Assembly (NCBI RefSeq): GCF_001658005.1
Contig: NZ_CP015986.1
Location: 2,543,501 to 2,607,500 of the forward strand
Direction: 5' to 3'
DNA: 64,000 bases
Source of the DNA: Sphingobium sp. EP60837
Lineage (GTDB): Bacteria; Pseudomonadota; Alphaproteobacteria; Sphingomonadales; Sphingomonadaceae
How positions within the stretch are numbered: the stretch's first letter is position 1; each line of letters begins with the position of its first letter. The position numbers and the translations under genes are program-made. Below are positions 55,002 through 63,918 of this stretch, piece after piece. Below the pieces are notes generated by a model. It searched no databases, was not told the DNA's origin, and saw only the letters and a list, made by a program, of their open reading frames with translations.

Positions 55002-57179
55002 TTAAGCCGCCTCCCGCACCGGCCCGCTTTCATAAAACACCGCCCCACTAGCCGCCATGTCCTGCAACTGCACCGTCGGCGCAAAGCGGTCGCCATGCCG
55101 CGCCGCCAGCCGCTCCAGCACCGCGACTACATGCCCGATTCCAACCGTATCCATATGGCTGAACGGCCCCCCGGTCCAAGGCGCAAAACCCCAACCGAAG
55201 ATCGCGCCCAGATCGCCATCCTCCACCGTCTCCAACACGCCTTCCTCATAGCAGCGCGCGCATTCCACCAGTTGCCGGTAAAGCAGTCGCTCCTTCACTT
55301 CCTCGACATCGGGCTGCACCGCTGCACGCGGGAACATCTCCTCCAATCCCGGCCAGAGATGCTTCTTGCCGCCCTCAGGATAGTCATACCATCCCTTGCC
55401 ATTCTTGCGCCCCAGTCGCCCCAGCTCCACCATCCGCGCCATCACCGCATCGGATGGCTGCGCTATATAGGCGTCGCCCAACTCCTTTTTTGCCGCGAGC
55501 ATGATCTTGTGCCCCAGTTCAATGGACACCTCGTCGCCCACGGCTAGGGGCCCGACCGGCATGCCCAATTGCCGCCCTGCATTTTCGATGAGGGCGGGGT
55601 TGATGCCCTCGGCCACCATCTCGACGCCCTCCTGCACATAGGTGGCGAAGCAGCGAGAGGTGTAGAAACCGCGCGAGTCATTGACGACGATCGGCGTCTT
55701 CTTGATCTGGCTGACGAAATCCAACGCCTTGGCGATCGCTGCCGGGCCGGTTTCCTTGCCCAGGATGATCTCAACCAGCGGCATCTTCTCGACGGGAGAG
55801 AAGAAATGAATGCCGATGAAATTCTCGGGCTTGCTCCACGCCTTGGCCAACTTGGTGATGGGCAGCGTCGATGTGTTGGACCCGAATATCACATCGGGAC
55901 CCAGCACCTCTTCGACCTTTTTGGTCACTTCAGCCTTGATCGCCATGTCCTCGAACACGGCCTCGATCACGAAGTCAGCCCCGGCCAGCGCCGCAAAATC
56001 GGTAGTCGGCTTCACCCGGCCAAGCGTCTCCGCCATCTTTTCAGGCGTCATGCCCTTGCCCAGCCGCTTCTTCAGCTGCTCTTCGACATGCGCCTTGCCC
56101 TTTTCCGCATAGGCCAGATCACGGTCGAACAGCAGCACCTCCATGCCCGCCTGCGCCGCCACCGTCGCAATGCCCGCGCCCATCATGCCCGCGCCCAGCA
56201 TGGCGAGCTTTTTCGTAGGAACCTTGGGCTGATCCTTCGGCCGCCGCGCACCTCGCTCGGCGGCGTTCTTGTTGACGAACAGGCTCCGTATCATGTTCGC
56301 CGCCTGCGGTTCGGCCGCGACCTTCGCAAAATATTTGCTCTCGACCTGGATCGCCCGGTCGAACTGCAACATCGCCCCTTCATAGACCGCCGACAGCAGC
56401 GCTACCGGCGCATTCATGTTTCGCTGCGCCTGCTTCAACGTCATCGGCAGAGCGCCGACCATCGTCTGCACAAAGCCGGGGTTGAACTGGCCCGCGCCGC
56501 CGGGGAATTTGAACCCCTTCACATCCCATGGCTGGCTGCTGGCGGAAGGATTGGCCTTCACCCATTCCTTCGCCTTCTGGACGGCAGTCCCCTGGGGGAC
56601 CACCTCATCTACTACCTTCAGCATCGCCGCCTCGGGGGGGCGGAACAGCTTGCCCTGCAACATATACATCAGCGCGGCCTGCACGCCCATCAGGCGCGGC
56701 AAGCGCTGCGACCCGCCACCGCCGGGAAACAGGCCAATCAATATCTCGGGCAGGCCCAGCTGCGTCTTGGCACTGTCACCCACCACGCGGCGATGACAGG
56801 CCAGCGCCAATTCAAACCCGCCGCCGACGCAGGTGCCCTCGATCGCGCATGCCACCGGCTTGCCGCATGTCTCCAGCCGCCGGAACAGCTGGTTCAACAC
56901 GAAGACCTTGTCATAAATCTCGGCCGGGGCAGGACGCTTGCTCCCCGCGCTCGCCAGCATCGATCCGAAATATTTCAGGTCCATGCCCGCCATGAACCCG
57001 CTGTCCTTGCCCGAAGCAATGACCGCGCCCTTGATCTCTTCCTCCGACGAGATGCGCGTGATCGCGGCGTCCAGATCGGCCAGGAACTCCGGCCCGATGA
57101 CGTTCATCGACTGACCCGGCACGTCGATGGTGAGGGTGGCGACGCCGTCGGCGTCGATGTCAAATGCAATAGTCATCAT
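55002..57179 (-). CDS. Multifunctional enoyl-CoA hydratase / 3-hydroxyacyl-CoA dehydrogenase (FadJ/FadB-like)
   Basis: The 725-residue protein joins an N-terminal crotonase domain (about 1-190, ACAIEGTCVGGGFELALACH, PEILIGLFPGGGGSQRLPRL) to a 3-hydroxyacyl-CoA dehydrogenase domain. The dehydrogenase has NAD-binding MLGAGMMGAGIATVAAQAG at about residue 330, IGIHFFSPVEKMPLVEII, and a C-terminal helical domain. It hydrates enoyl-CoA and oxidises 3-hydroxyacyl-CoA in beta-oxidation. The thiolase gene lies 139 bases upstream on the same strand; a repeat separates them. Confidence 0.93.
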   Translation of the reverse strand: MMTIAFDIDADGVATLTIDVPGQSMNVIGPEFLADLDAAITRISSEEEIKGAVIASGKDSGFMAGMDLKYFGSMLASAGSKRPAPAEIYDKVFVLNQLFRRLETCGKPVACAIEGTCVGGGFELALACHRRVVGDSAKTQLGLPEILIGLFPGGGGSQRLPRLMGVQAALMYMLQGKLFRPPEAAMLKVVDEVVPQGTAVQKAKEWVKANPSASSQPWDVKGFKFPGGAGQFNPGFVQTMVGALPMTLKQAQRNMNAPVALLSAVYEGAMLQFDRAIQVESKYFAKVAAEPQAANMIRSLFVNKNAAERGARRPKDQPKVPTKKLAMLGAGMMGAGIATVAAQAGMEVLLFDRDLAYAEKGKAHVEEQLKKRLGKGMTPEKMAETLGRVKPTTDFAALAGADFVIEAVFEDMAIKAEVTKKVEEVLGPDVIFGSNTSTLPITKLAKAWSKPENFIGIHFFSPVEKMPLVEIILGKETGPAAIAKALDFVSQIKKTPIVVNDSRGFYTSRCFATYVQEGVEMVAEGINPALIENAGRQLGMPVGPLAVGDEVSIELGHKIMLAAKKELGDAYIAQPSDAVMARMVELGRLGRKNGKGWYDYPEGGKKHLWPGLEEMFPRAAVQPDVEEVKERLLYRQLVECARCYEEGVLETVEDGDLGAIFGWGFAPWTGGPFSHMDTVGIGHVVAVLERLAARHGDRFAPTVQLQDMAASGAVFYESGPVREAA

Positions 57180-57201
57180 GGTGACTGGACCTTTCTCTCC
57201 G

Positions 57202-57306
57202 CCGTTCGTGCTGAGTAGGGGCTGAGCTTGTCGAAGACCCGTATCGAAGCATCATTCCTTCGATACGCCATTTCGACTTCGCTCAATGGCTACTCAGGAC
57301 GAACGG
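57202..57306. repeat. Dispersed inverted repeat (family A) between beta-oxidation genes
   Basis: CCGTTCGTGCTGAGTAGGGG and GAGCTTGTCGAAGACC at the left face GGCTACTCAGGACGAACGG at the right; a smaller nested palindrome around CGATACG is in between. It lies between the thiolase and the multifunctional protein genes. Confidence 0.75.
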
Positions 57307-57318
57307 CCAAATCCCTGC

Positions 57319-58527
57319 TCAAACCCGCTCGATAATAATCCCGGTCCCCATGCCCGCACCCACGCACAGGTTCACCAGCGCCGTGCCCTTGCCGGACCGT
57401 TCCAGTTCATCCAGCGCCGTCCCCAGCACCATCGCGCCCGTCGCGCCCAGCGGATGGCCCATCGCAATCGCGCCGCCATTCACATTGATCTTGTCATGGT
57501 CCAGGTCCATCGCCTGCATGTAGCGCAGCACCACGCTGGCAAAGGCTTCGTTCAGTTCCCACAGGTCGATGTCATGGCTGCTCATGCCCGCTCGGTTGAG
57601 CAACTTGCCCGCGACGAATTCCGGCCCGGTCAGCATGATCAGCGGTTCCGATCCGATCGACGCCATCGCCTTGATGCGGGCGCGGGGCTTCATCCCATAT
57701 TTCTCGCCCATCTCCTTGTTGCCGACCAGCACCACCGCGGCGCCATCGACGATGCCGGAACTGTTCCCGGCATGATGGACATGGTTGATCCGCTCCAACT
57801 CGGGATATTTCAGCAGCGCGACCGTATCGAAGCCCGGCATTTCCTCGCCCAACGCCGCAAAGCTGGGCTTTAGGGCGGCGAGCGACTGCATCGTCGCATC
57901 GGGTCGCATATGCTCGTCATGGTCCAGCATTACCTGGCCGATAATGTCCCTGACCGGCAGGATCGACTTGGAAAACCGCCCTTCGTCCCATGCCTTCTTC
58001 GCCCGCCGCTGGCTTTCCACTGCATAGGCGTCCGCATCGTCGCGGCTGATCCCGAATTTGGTCGCAATGACGTCCGCGCCTATGCCTTGAGGCGCGAAAT
58101 AGGTCTTGTAGGCGACGGCCGGGTCCATCGCGATCGCGCCGCCGTCCGATGACATGGGCACCCGGCTCATCGACTCGACCCCGCCGCCGATCGCGAGACC
58201 CGCTTCGCCTGAATAGACTTTCGCCGCGGCCATGTTCACCGCTTCCAGTCCCGACGCGCAGAAACGGTTGATCTGCACGCCCGGCACCGTCTGGGCATAG
58301 TCCGCGTTCAGCACGGCGGCTCGCGCAATGTCTCCGCCTTGTTCGCCGATCGGGGTAACGCAGCCGAGGATTACGTCATCAATGTCCGCCGTGTCGATGT
58401 CGCTCCGGTCCCGCACCGCCTCCAGCACCTGTGTCGCCAGCTGGACCGGCGTAATCTCGTGCAGCGACCCGTCAGGCTTGCCCCGGCCGCGCGGCGTCCG
58501 TACGGCGTCGTAGATAAAGGCTTCCAT
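57319..58527 (-). CDS. Acetyl-CoA acyltransferase (thiolase)
   Basis: The 402-residue thiolase has the active-site Cys in [18 protein letters not shown], later [18 protein letters not shown] and [20 protein letters not shown], and the C-terminal Cys in [17 protein letters not shown]. It cleaves 3-ketoacyl-CoA in beta-oxidation and is probably co-transcribed with the multifunctional protein. A promoter and operator are visible upstream (58559-58586). Confidence 0.94.
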   Translation of the reverse strand: MEAFIYDAVRTPRGRGKPDGSLHEITPVQLATQVLEAVRDRSDIDTADIDDVILGCVTPIGEQGGDIARAAVLNADYAQTVPGVQINRFCASGLEAVNMAAAKVYSGEAGLAIGGGVESMSRVPMSSDGGAIAMDPAVAYKTYFAPQGIGADVIATKFGISRDDADAYAVESQRRAKKAWDEGRFSKSILPVRDIIGQVMLDHDEHMRPDATMQSLAALKPSFAALGEEMPGFDTVALLKYPELERINHVHHAGNSSGIVDGAAVVLVGNKEMGEKYGMKPRARIKAMASIGSEPLIMLTGPEFVAGKLLNRAGMSSHDIDLWELNEAFASVVLRYMQAMDLDHDKINVNGGAIAMGHPLGATGAMVLGTALDELERSGKGTALVNLCVGAGMGTGIIIERV

Positions 58528-58558
58528 CGCTTAGTCATTCCTCTCCGCTGGCGCAGCA

Positions 58559-58586
58559 AATGTATTTACGTTTACGTAAAGTGCAA
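58559..58586 (-). promoter_or_regulatory. Thiolase promoter with spacer-located palindromic operator
   Basis: Read on the minus strand there is a -35-like TTGCAC, then TTTACGTAAACGTAAA (16 bp, the candidate operator at 58565-58580), then a -10-like TACATT, about 32 bases before the thiolase ATG. The operator fills the spacer, the geometry used by MerR-family activators. From memory it resembles reported LiuR-type sites for acyl-CoA catabolism, which I cannot check here. Confidence 0.6.
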
Positions 58587-58701
58587 GCCTTTCCGAAAAC
58601 GCGTTCTTCTCGCTATTTCCTTCATCAATTCCGCTCTCTCGGAGCCATTGCCCCTCCGCCGGGTTTGACGCTCCAGTCCAATTCGGGTTCAAGCATCATC
58701 A

Positions 58702-60363
58702 GTGTCAGAGGCTGATTCCCCTCCAGCGCCATCGCCTTTCGCCATCCCCATTTTCCGCGCGGTATGGTTCGCCAGCCTCGCGTCCAATTTCGGCGGCCTG
58801 ATCCAGTCCGTCGGCGCGGCCTGGATGATGACGTCGCTATCCGGTTCACCCCAACTGGTCGCGCTGGTCCCTGCCTCCACGACCCTCCCGATCATGCTGC
58901 TCTCGCTCTGGGCGGGCGCGGTCGCCGACAATCTCGATCGGCGGCTGGTCATGCTCGGCTGTCAAATCTTCATGCTGATGGTGTCCGCGCTTCTCGCCCT
59001 GTTCGCCTGGGCAGGACTGCTGACGCCCTGGTCGCTCCTTGCCTTCACCTTCCTCGTCGGCTGCGCCACCGCCATCAACGGCCCAGCCTGGCAAGCGTCC
59101 GTCGGCGACATGGTCCCGCGCTCTCAATTGCCCAGCGCCGTCGCGCTCAACAGCATGGGCTTCAACCTCGCCCGCAGCGTCGGCCCGGCCCTCGGCGGCG
59201 TCATCGTCGCAGCCGCAGGCGCCGCCGCCGCCTTCCTGACCAATGCGCTGAGCTATATCGGCCTTTCTCTGGTTCTGCTCCGCTGGAAACCGGACCGGCC
59301 CCCCCAACTTCTGCCCCGCGAGCGGCTTGGCGTCGCGATGCGGGCAGGGGTGCGCTACGTCGCCATGTCGCCCAAGATCCAGCTGGTCCTGCTCCGCAGC
59401 GCGGCCTTCGGCATCGGTGCGAGCGCGGTCTCCGCCCTCATGCCTCTTATCGCCCGCGACATATTGGGCGGCGGCGCGCTCACCTTCGGCCTGCTCAGCG
59501 GCGCGTTCGGGATCGGGGCGGTGTTGGGCGCACTGTCCTCCGGCAGGCTCCGCCGGCGCTTCGCGATCGAACCCATTGTCCGCTCCGCCGCCCTGGCGTT
59601 GGCTGCAGGCACCGCGATCGCCGCCTCCACTGGGTGGCTTGCCGTGGCGATAGCGGGCTTCCTGCTATGCGGCGCAGGTTGGGTCATCGCGCTTTCGACC
59701 TTCAACGTGTCGGTCCAGATGTCCGCCCCTCGATGGGTCCTCGCGCGCGCGGTCGCCCTTTATCAGATGACGGCGTTCGGCGGCATGGCGCTGGGCGCAT
59801 GGCTGTTCGGCTGGCTGGCCGAACATCTCGGCGTCGTCACCTCACTTCACGTTGCCGCTGGGGTGCAGCTTGCAGCCGCGATGATCGGCTTGTTCCGTCC
59901 ATTGTCTCAGACCGGCGATGAAAATCTCGACCTGCTGAACCGCTGGCAGGAACCGCAGACCGCCGTGCCGATCGAACCCCGCAGTGGCCCGGTGGTCGTC
60001 ACGATCGAATATCGCATCCCCGCTGGCTCGATCGTCCCGTTCCTCGCGGCGATGAGCGAGAGGCGGCGCATCCGGCGGCGCGACGGCGCGCATGGCTGGT
60101 CGCTGCTGCGCGATCTCGCTGACCCGGAATTGTGGATCGAGCGCTATCATGTTTCGACATGGCTAGATTATGTTCGCCATAACAGCCGCCGCACCATGGC
60201 CGACACCGCTAATTCAGACGCCCTCGCAGCCTTGCATAGCGGACCGAATCCGCCGGTAGTTCACCGTATGCTGGAGCGGCAAACGGGCTCGCTTCCGATC
60301 GGCCGCATGCCGGATGTACGCGAAATGGACGACCCCATGACCGATCCCACCCGGTCAAGCTGA
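58702..60363 (+). CDS. MFS_3-family transporter with C-terminal soluble domain
   Basis: The 553-residue protein begins AIPIFRAVWFASLASNFGGL and has about 11-12 hydrophobic helices, including NSMGFNLARSVGPALGGVI and FGGMALGAWLFGWLAEHLGV, as in the MFS_3/EntS group of exporters. The last 150 residues are soluble (VVVTIEYRIPAGSIVPFLAA), typical for MFS_3 members. The GTG at 58702 is the likely start, with no strong ribosome site. It is divergent from the thiolase and convergent with the nucleotidyltransferase. Confidence 0.85.
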   Translation: MSEADSPPAPSPFAIPIFRAVWFASLASNFGGLIQSVGAAWMMTSLSGSPQLVALVPASTTLPIMLLSLWAGAVADNLDRRLVMLGCQIFMLMVSALLALFAWAGLLTPWSLLAFTFLVGCATAINGPAWQASVGDMVPRSQLPSAVALNSMGFNLARSVGPALGGVIVAAAGAAAAFLTNALSYIGLSLVLLRWKPDRPPQLLPRERLGVAMRAGVRYVAMSPKIQLVLLRSAAFGIGASAVSALMPLIARDILGGGALTFGLLSGAFGIGAVLGALSSGRLRRRFAIEPIVRSAALALAAGTAIAASTGWLAVAIAGFLLCGAGWVIALSTFNVSVQMSAPRWVLARAVALYQMTAFGGMALGAWLFGWLAEHLGVVTSLHVAAGVQLAAAMIGLFRPLSQTGDENLDLLNRWQEPQTAVPIEPRSGPVVVTIEYRIPAGSIVPFLAAMSERRRIRRRDGAHGWSLLRDLADPELWIERYHVSTWLDYVRHNSRRTMADTANSDALAALHSGPNPPVVHRMLERQTGSLPIGRMPDVREMDDPMTDPTRSS

Positions 60364-60367
60364 TAGC

Positions 60368-60949
60368 TCAAGCTTCGGGCAGATCATCCGGCGTATCGAT
60401 ATCCAGTAGGGCGCTTCCCATCGCCTCTATCTGCACGCCCCGGCTCAGCAGCGCCCGCGCGCCTTGGTCTCCACGCAGCGTCAGCAGCTCCGGAAAATGC
60501 TTACGTCCGACGAAGGCAGGTGGGGAGGAGGAGAAGCCATCCGTGCTCGCCACCACCGACCGCACATCCTCCGCCGCCAGGCATATGCGGTTATAATGCG
60601 ACTGCGGCACATAAGGCATGTCGCCAAGGCAGATGAGGATGCCCCGGCACCGCTTGATCGGCATGACATGCTCCACCGCCCGGACGATGCTGCTCGCCAG
60701 CCCTTCTTCGGGATGATCATTGACCACTATGCTGTAGCCGCGCCGCTCCAGCCTACGGTGAATGTCCGGCGCCTGACCGATCGGCCGCGCCACCGCGACC
60801 AGTTCCGCAAAGGCGAGTGAGGCGACGGCTTCCAGCGTGTGGGCGATCACGGGTTTGCCGCGCAGGTCGGCCATCAGCTTGTCTTCCTCGCCAAAGCGCG
60901 AAGACATGCCTGCGGCCAACAGCACGGCGGCGATCTGCTCGGTCCGCAT
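60368..60949 (-). CDS. MobA-like nucleotidyltransferase (MocA/CTP:molybdopterin type)
   Basis: The 193-residue protein has AAVLLAAGMSSRFGEEDKLM, the NTP-binding loop of the MobA-like family, then GILICLGDMPYVPQSHYN with the metal-binding Asp, and DIDTPDDLPEA at the end. This layout fits MocA, which adds CMP or GMP to the molybdenum cofactor of xanthine-oxidase-type enzymes, but other NTP transferases are possible. No molybdoenzyme lies next to it. It faces folE across 193 bases. Confidence 0.85.
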   Translation of the reverse strand: MRTEQIAAVLLAAGMSSRFGEEDKLMADLRGKPVIAHTLEAVASLAFAELVAVARPIGQAPDIHRRLERRGYSIVVNDHPEEGLASSIVRAVEHVMPIKRCRGILICLGDMPYVPQSHYNRICLAAEDVRSVVASTDGFSSSPPAFVGRKHFPELLTLRGDQGARALLSRGVQIEAMGSALLDIDTPDDLPEA

Positions 60950-61142
60950 GCGTCAGAGTGCGCGCGGCTGAGGCGAAAAAGGCAACGGAAAGATCATGGA
61001 TAGCGAACCGATTTCTTATTGTTGTCGATGATCTGCCAGCCATCCGGAATTCTGTCCATAACATGAGCAAAGGAGACTGGCGTTCCGCTTGTAGAGCCGC
61101 CATATGCGCGCTGAACAAAAACAGACAGGAGTAGTGCCTGCC

Positions 61143-61751
61143 ATGGACTATGATCCCGATGCCGAGGCTGTAGGCGAAGCTATCAAGGAAGCCGTGCCCG
61201 CAAATGTGTCAGAGGCCATCCGGACGTTGATCCGCTGGTCGGGTGACAATCCGGAACGCGAAGGTCTGCTGGAAACGCCCGAACGTGTCGCGCGCGCCTG
61301 GCGCGAATATTGTCGCGGCTATAATGCCGACCCGGCCTATCACCTGTCTCGAATCTTCCATGAAGTCGGCGGCTATGACGATATCGTGCTTTTGAAGGAC
61401 ATACCGTTCCAATCGCATTGCGAACATCACATGGCGCCGATCATTGGCCGGGGTCACATCGCCTATCTGCCGGGCAAATATGTGGTCGGCATATCGAAGC
61501 TGGCCCGCGTGCTGCATGCCTTCGCCAACCGGCTGCAGGTGCAGGAGAGGCTGACCGCCGAAGTCGCCAACTGCATCTGGGAAAATCTGAAGCCGCAGGG
61601 TGTCGCCGTCGTCATCGAAGCCACCCATGGCTGCATGACAGGACGCGGCGTGCGAACGCCCAATGTTCTCATGAAGACCAGCCGGATGCTCGGCGTGTTC
61701 CGCGATGATGAAAAAAGTCGCGAGGAAGTGCTGAAGCTCATCGACTCGTGA
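61143..61751 (+). CDS. folE: GTP cyclohydrolase I
   Basis: FolE converts GTP to dihydroneopterin triphosphate. The 202-residue protein shows zinc motif HCEHHM (in PFQSHCEHHMAPIIGRGH), the later GCMTGRGVRTPN with the second Cys, and LQVQERLTAEVAN. The ATG at 61143 is used; AGGAG is about 11 bases away. Its stop overlaps the following reductase as GTGA, a clear sign of coupled translation. Confidence 0.95.
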   Translation: MDYDPDAEAVGEAIKEAVPANVSEAIRTLIRWSGDNPEREGLLETPERVARAWREYCRGYNADPAYHLSRIFHEVGGYDDIVLLKDIPFQSHCEHHMAPIIGRGHIAYLPGKYVVGISKLARVLHAFANRLQVQERLTAEVANCIWENLKPQGVAVVIEATHGCMTGRGVRTPNVLMKTSRMLGVFRDDEKSREEVLKLIDS

Positions 61752-62584
61752 GTGAGGAGGAAGCACCTGCTTACCGTCCTCTGGGCGGAGCACGCGGGCG
61801 GACGGAAGGATCTCTGCCGCTGGCGAACAAGCGGCTTGCGCTCGTGACGGGCGGACACAGGCGGCTTGGCGGCGTGATCGCGGCGGGCTTCGCACGCGCC
61901 GGTTATTCCCTCGCGATCCACGGCAGTCACGATACGCGTCTCGACTCCGCACTTGCCCTCGCCCTCGATGAAAGCGGGACCGAGTGGGACGGCTTCACTG
62001 CCGATTTTGCCGACCCGGAAAGCGCGGAAGAATTGGTCGCCAAGGTGGCGGAGCGATTTGGCCGCCCGCCCGACATATTGGTGAACAGCGCCGCTATCTT
62101 CGGCCAGGATCGGCTGGACAACGTCACGGCCGATGATCTGATGCGCCATTATGCCGTCAATTGCGCAGCGCCCGCACTCCTTACAAAGTCGTTCGCGACG
62201 ATCCCAGCGGGCGTTGCGGATCGCTGCATCATCAACATCCTGGACCAGCGAATCGATCACCCCCATGCTGACCAGCTGGCCTATACGCTTTCCAAGGCAG
62301 CGTTGGCGGGGCTGACCCGGCTATCCGCCTCCAGCCTTGCGCCCCATATCCGTGTCAACGCGGTAGCGCCCGGCCTCACCATCGCGACGCCCGATTACGA
62401 CGAGGAGCAGATGGAAAAGCTGCAATCCGCGATGCCGCTGGGCCGCTTGCCGCTGGCGGAACAGATCGCCGAAGCCGCCCTCTATCTCGCGCAGGCGAGC
62501 GCTGTTACAGGGCAGACGCTTTATGTCGACGGCGGCGCCCATCTGCGCAGCTATGATCGCGACTTCATGCATATGGGGCGGTGA
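61748..62584 (+). CDS. Pteridine-reductase-like SDR (PTR1/FolM type)
   Basis: The 278-residue SDR has the TGGHRRLG cofactor motif (34-41), matching the TGxxxRxG pattern of pteridine reductases. It lacks the usual SDR serine and instead has an Asp-Tyr-Lys arrangement: D166 in INILDQ, Y179 and K183 in AYTLSK. Asp to Tyr is 13 residues and Tyr to Lys is 4, the same spacing as in Leishmania PTR1 (D181, Y194, K198). It overlaps folE as GTGA. It probably reduces a dihydropterin (for example dihydromonapterin). The N-terminal 25 residues are extra and polar; a later start cannot be excluded. Confidence 0.88.
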   Translation: MSEEEAPAYRPLGGARGRTEGSLPLANKRLALVTGGHRRLGGVIAAGFARAGYSLAIHGSHDTRLDSALALALDESGTEWDGFTADFADPESAEELVAKVAERFGRPPDILVNSAAIFGQDRLDNVTADDLMRHYAVNCAAPALLTKSFATIPAGVADRCIINILDQRIDHPHADQLAYTLSKAALAGLTRLSASSLAPHIRVNAVAPGLTIATPDYDEEQMEKLQSAMPLGRLPLAEQIAEAALYLAQASAVTGQTLYVDGGAHLRSYDRDFMHMGR

Positions 62585-62645
62585 GCGGCCGGGAAGGCTG
62601 CGCTCCCACCGCACATGCGGTCGCAAGATATTGGGGAGATTGACG

Positions 62646-63422
62646 ATGAGCTTTGAAACGATCCTGGTCGAACAGCGCGATGCGGTAACGTTGGTCACGC
62701 TCAACCGGCCGCAAGCGCTGAACGCGCTGAATACACAGGTGCTGGCGGATTTGAGTGCGGCCTTCGCCGCCTATGATGCCGATCCCTCGCAACTCTGTCT
62801 TGTGCTGACGGGCAGCGAAAAGGCTTTCGCCGCGGGTGCCGACATCAAGGAGATGGCGACCAAGGAAGCAGCGGACTTCTTCCTGGAGGACTTCTTCTCC
62901 GGCTGGCAGCGTGATGTGGTCGCAACCCGCAAACCATGGATCGCGGCCGTGGCAGGCTTTGCGCTCGGGGGCGGCTGTGAACTGGCGATGATGGCGGACT
63001 TCATCATCGCCGCCGACACCGCCAAATTCGGGCAGCCCGAAATCAAGCTGGGTGTCGCGCCCGGCATGGGTGGGTCGCAGCGCCTGACCAAGGCAGTGGG
63101 CAAGGCGAAGGCGATGGAAATGTGCCTGACGGGCCGCATGATGGGTGCTGAAGAAGCGGAACGCTCGGGCCTCGTCTCGCGCGTGGTTCCTGCGGCCGAG
63201 CTGGTGGACGATGCGCTCAAGACTGCGGCCGCGATCGCTGCCATGCCTCCCATGGCGACGATGGTGAACAAGGAGATGGTGAACCTCGCCTTCGAAACCG
63301 GTCTGGCTCAGGGCCTCCTGAACGAACGCCGCCTGTTCCAACTGCTGACCGCCACTGAGGATCGGGTCGAAGGGATGGCTGCTTTCGTGGAAAAGCGTCC
63401 CGGCGTTTGGAAGGGGCGCTGA
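62646..63422 (+). CDS. Enoyl-CoA hydratase
   Basis: The 258-residue crotonase has the oxyanion-hole segments [13 protein letters not shown] and [20 protein letters not shown], and [20 protein letters not shown] with the second catalytic Glu. It starts [20 protein letters not shown]. The ATG at 62646 has GGGGAG upstream. In alphaproteobacteria an enoyl-CoA hydratase gene often sits just before rpsT and dnaA, and here it precedes a region with DnaA boxes. Confidence 0.93.
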   Translation: MSFETILVEQRDAVTLVTLNRPQALNALNTQVLADLSAAFAAYDADPSQLCLVLTGSEKAFAAGADIKEMATKEAADFFLEDFFSGWQRDVVATRKPWIAAVAGFALGGGCELAMMADFIIAADTAKFGQPEIKLGVAPGMGGSQRLTKAVGKAKAMEMCLTGRMMGAEEAERSGLVSRVVPAAELVDDALKTAAAIAAMPPMATMVNKEMVNLAFETGLAQGLLNERRLFQLLTATEDRVEGMAAFVEKRPGVWKGR

Positions 63423-63461
63423 AAAAAGGGACTTTTGCGGCTCTCAGGCAGCAGCAAAAAA

Positions 63462-63480
63462 ATATCCACAATTATCCACA
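63462..63480 (+). promoter_or_regulatory. Two adjacent DnaA boxes
   Basis: ATATCCACA (63462-63470) and TTATCCACA (63472-63480) lie in tandem with one base between them. The second is a perfect consensus DnaA box, the first has one mismatch. Tandem boxes like these occur at origins and at DnaA-regulated promoters. Confidence 0.6.
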
Positions 63481-63604
63481 GCTTTAGATGCATGCTGTCT
63501 TCAACGAGTAAGATTCCGCTTTGAGCGACTCGCTTTTGGTGAGACCATCAATTCATCGAAACGAACGACGAAACGGAGAAATCCGGATCTTCAAATCAAA
63601 GAGA

Positions 63605-63617
63605 AATCAATGATTTG
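63605..63617 (+). promoter_or_regulatory. IHF-like site
   Basis: AATCAATGATTTG fits the consensus WATCAANNNNTTR exactly. It lies in an AT-richer patch 125 bases right of the DnaA boxes, an arrangement seen at origins, but such 13-base matches also occur by chance. Confidence 0.45.
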
Positions 63618-63872
63618 ACGGACGTTTCGGTCATCAAGCGGATGTTGGAGCCGAAAGGATCGAACAAAAGCGGGATGGTCTTCAAATGACGATGCCATGC
63701 ACGCGCGAAAGCGAACGTCGGGCATTGGAATTGAAGGCAGGCTGCGGGATATGGCTGAAAATGCCGGATGACTGGAGCCAACACGATGCAGAGCCTTTCA
63801 GGTAAAGCATCGCGCGCCGAGTCCGATGATCGCATCCTGAACGGGAAGCGGATCCTGAGACACGACGGAAGT

Positions 63873-63904
63873 GGGGACCGGCAGAAATGCCGGCCCCCAT
63901 TTTG
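63873..63904 (+). terminator. Terminator-like hairpin on the plus strand
   Basis: CCGGCA-GAAA-TGCCGG is a 6-bp stem with a GNRA-type loop. It is extended by GGGG/CCCC with one bulged A, followed by CATTTTG. No plus-strand gene directly upstream explains it. Confidence 0.5.
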
Positions 63905-63918
63905 CATTGGGGCACCGT

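Larger units (their letters stand above)
63423..63918. other. 496-base noncoding region with DnaA boxes
   Basis: No convincing gene is present. The stretch has two DnaA boxes near its left end, an IHF-like site in a lower-GC patch around 63580-63620, and a terminator-like hairpin at 63873-63904. No rpsT or dnaA is visible, although those are the expected neighbours of the hydratase in many alphaproteobacteria. Confidence 0.7.

Noticed and set aside
55569..57218. Long plus-strand open frame opposite the multifunctional beta-oxidation gene
   Set aside because: It is antisense to a well-supported 725-residue enzyme, has His/Arg/Gln-rich low-quality composition and no motif; GC-rich third positions create such shadows.
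63685..63804. Short plus-strand frame (about 39 codons) in the DnaA-box region
   Set aside because: It has no ribosome site and no conserved motif, and it is too short to support; kept as noncoding.
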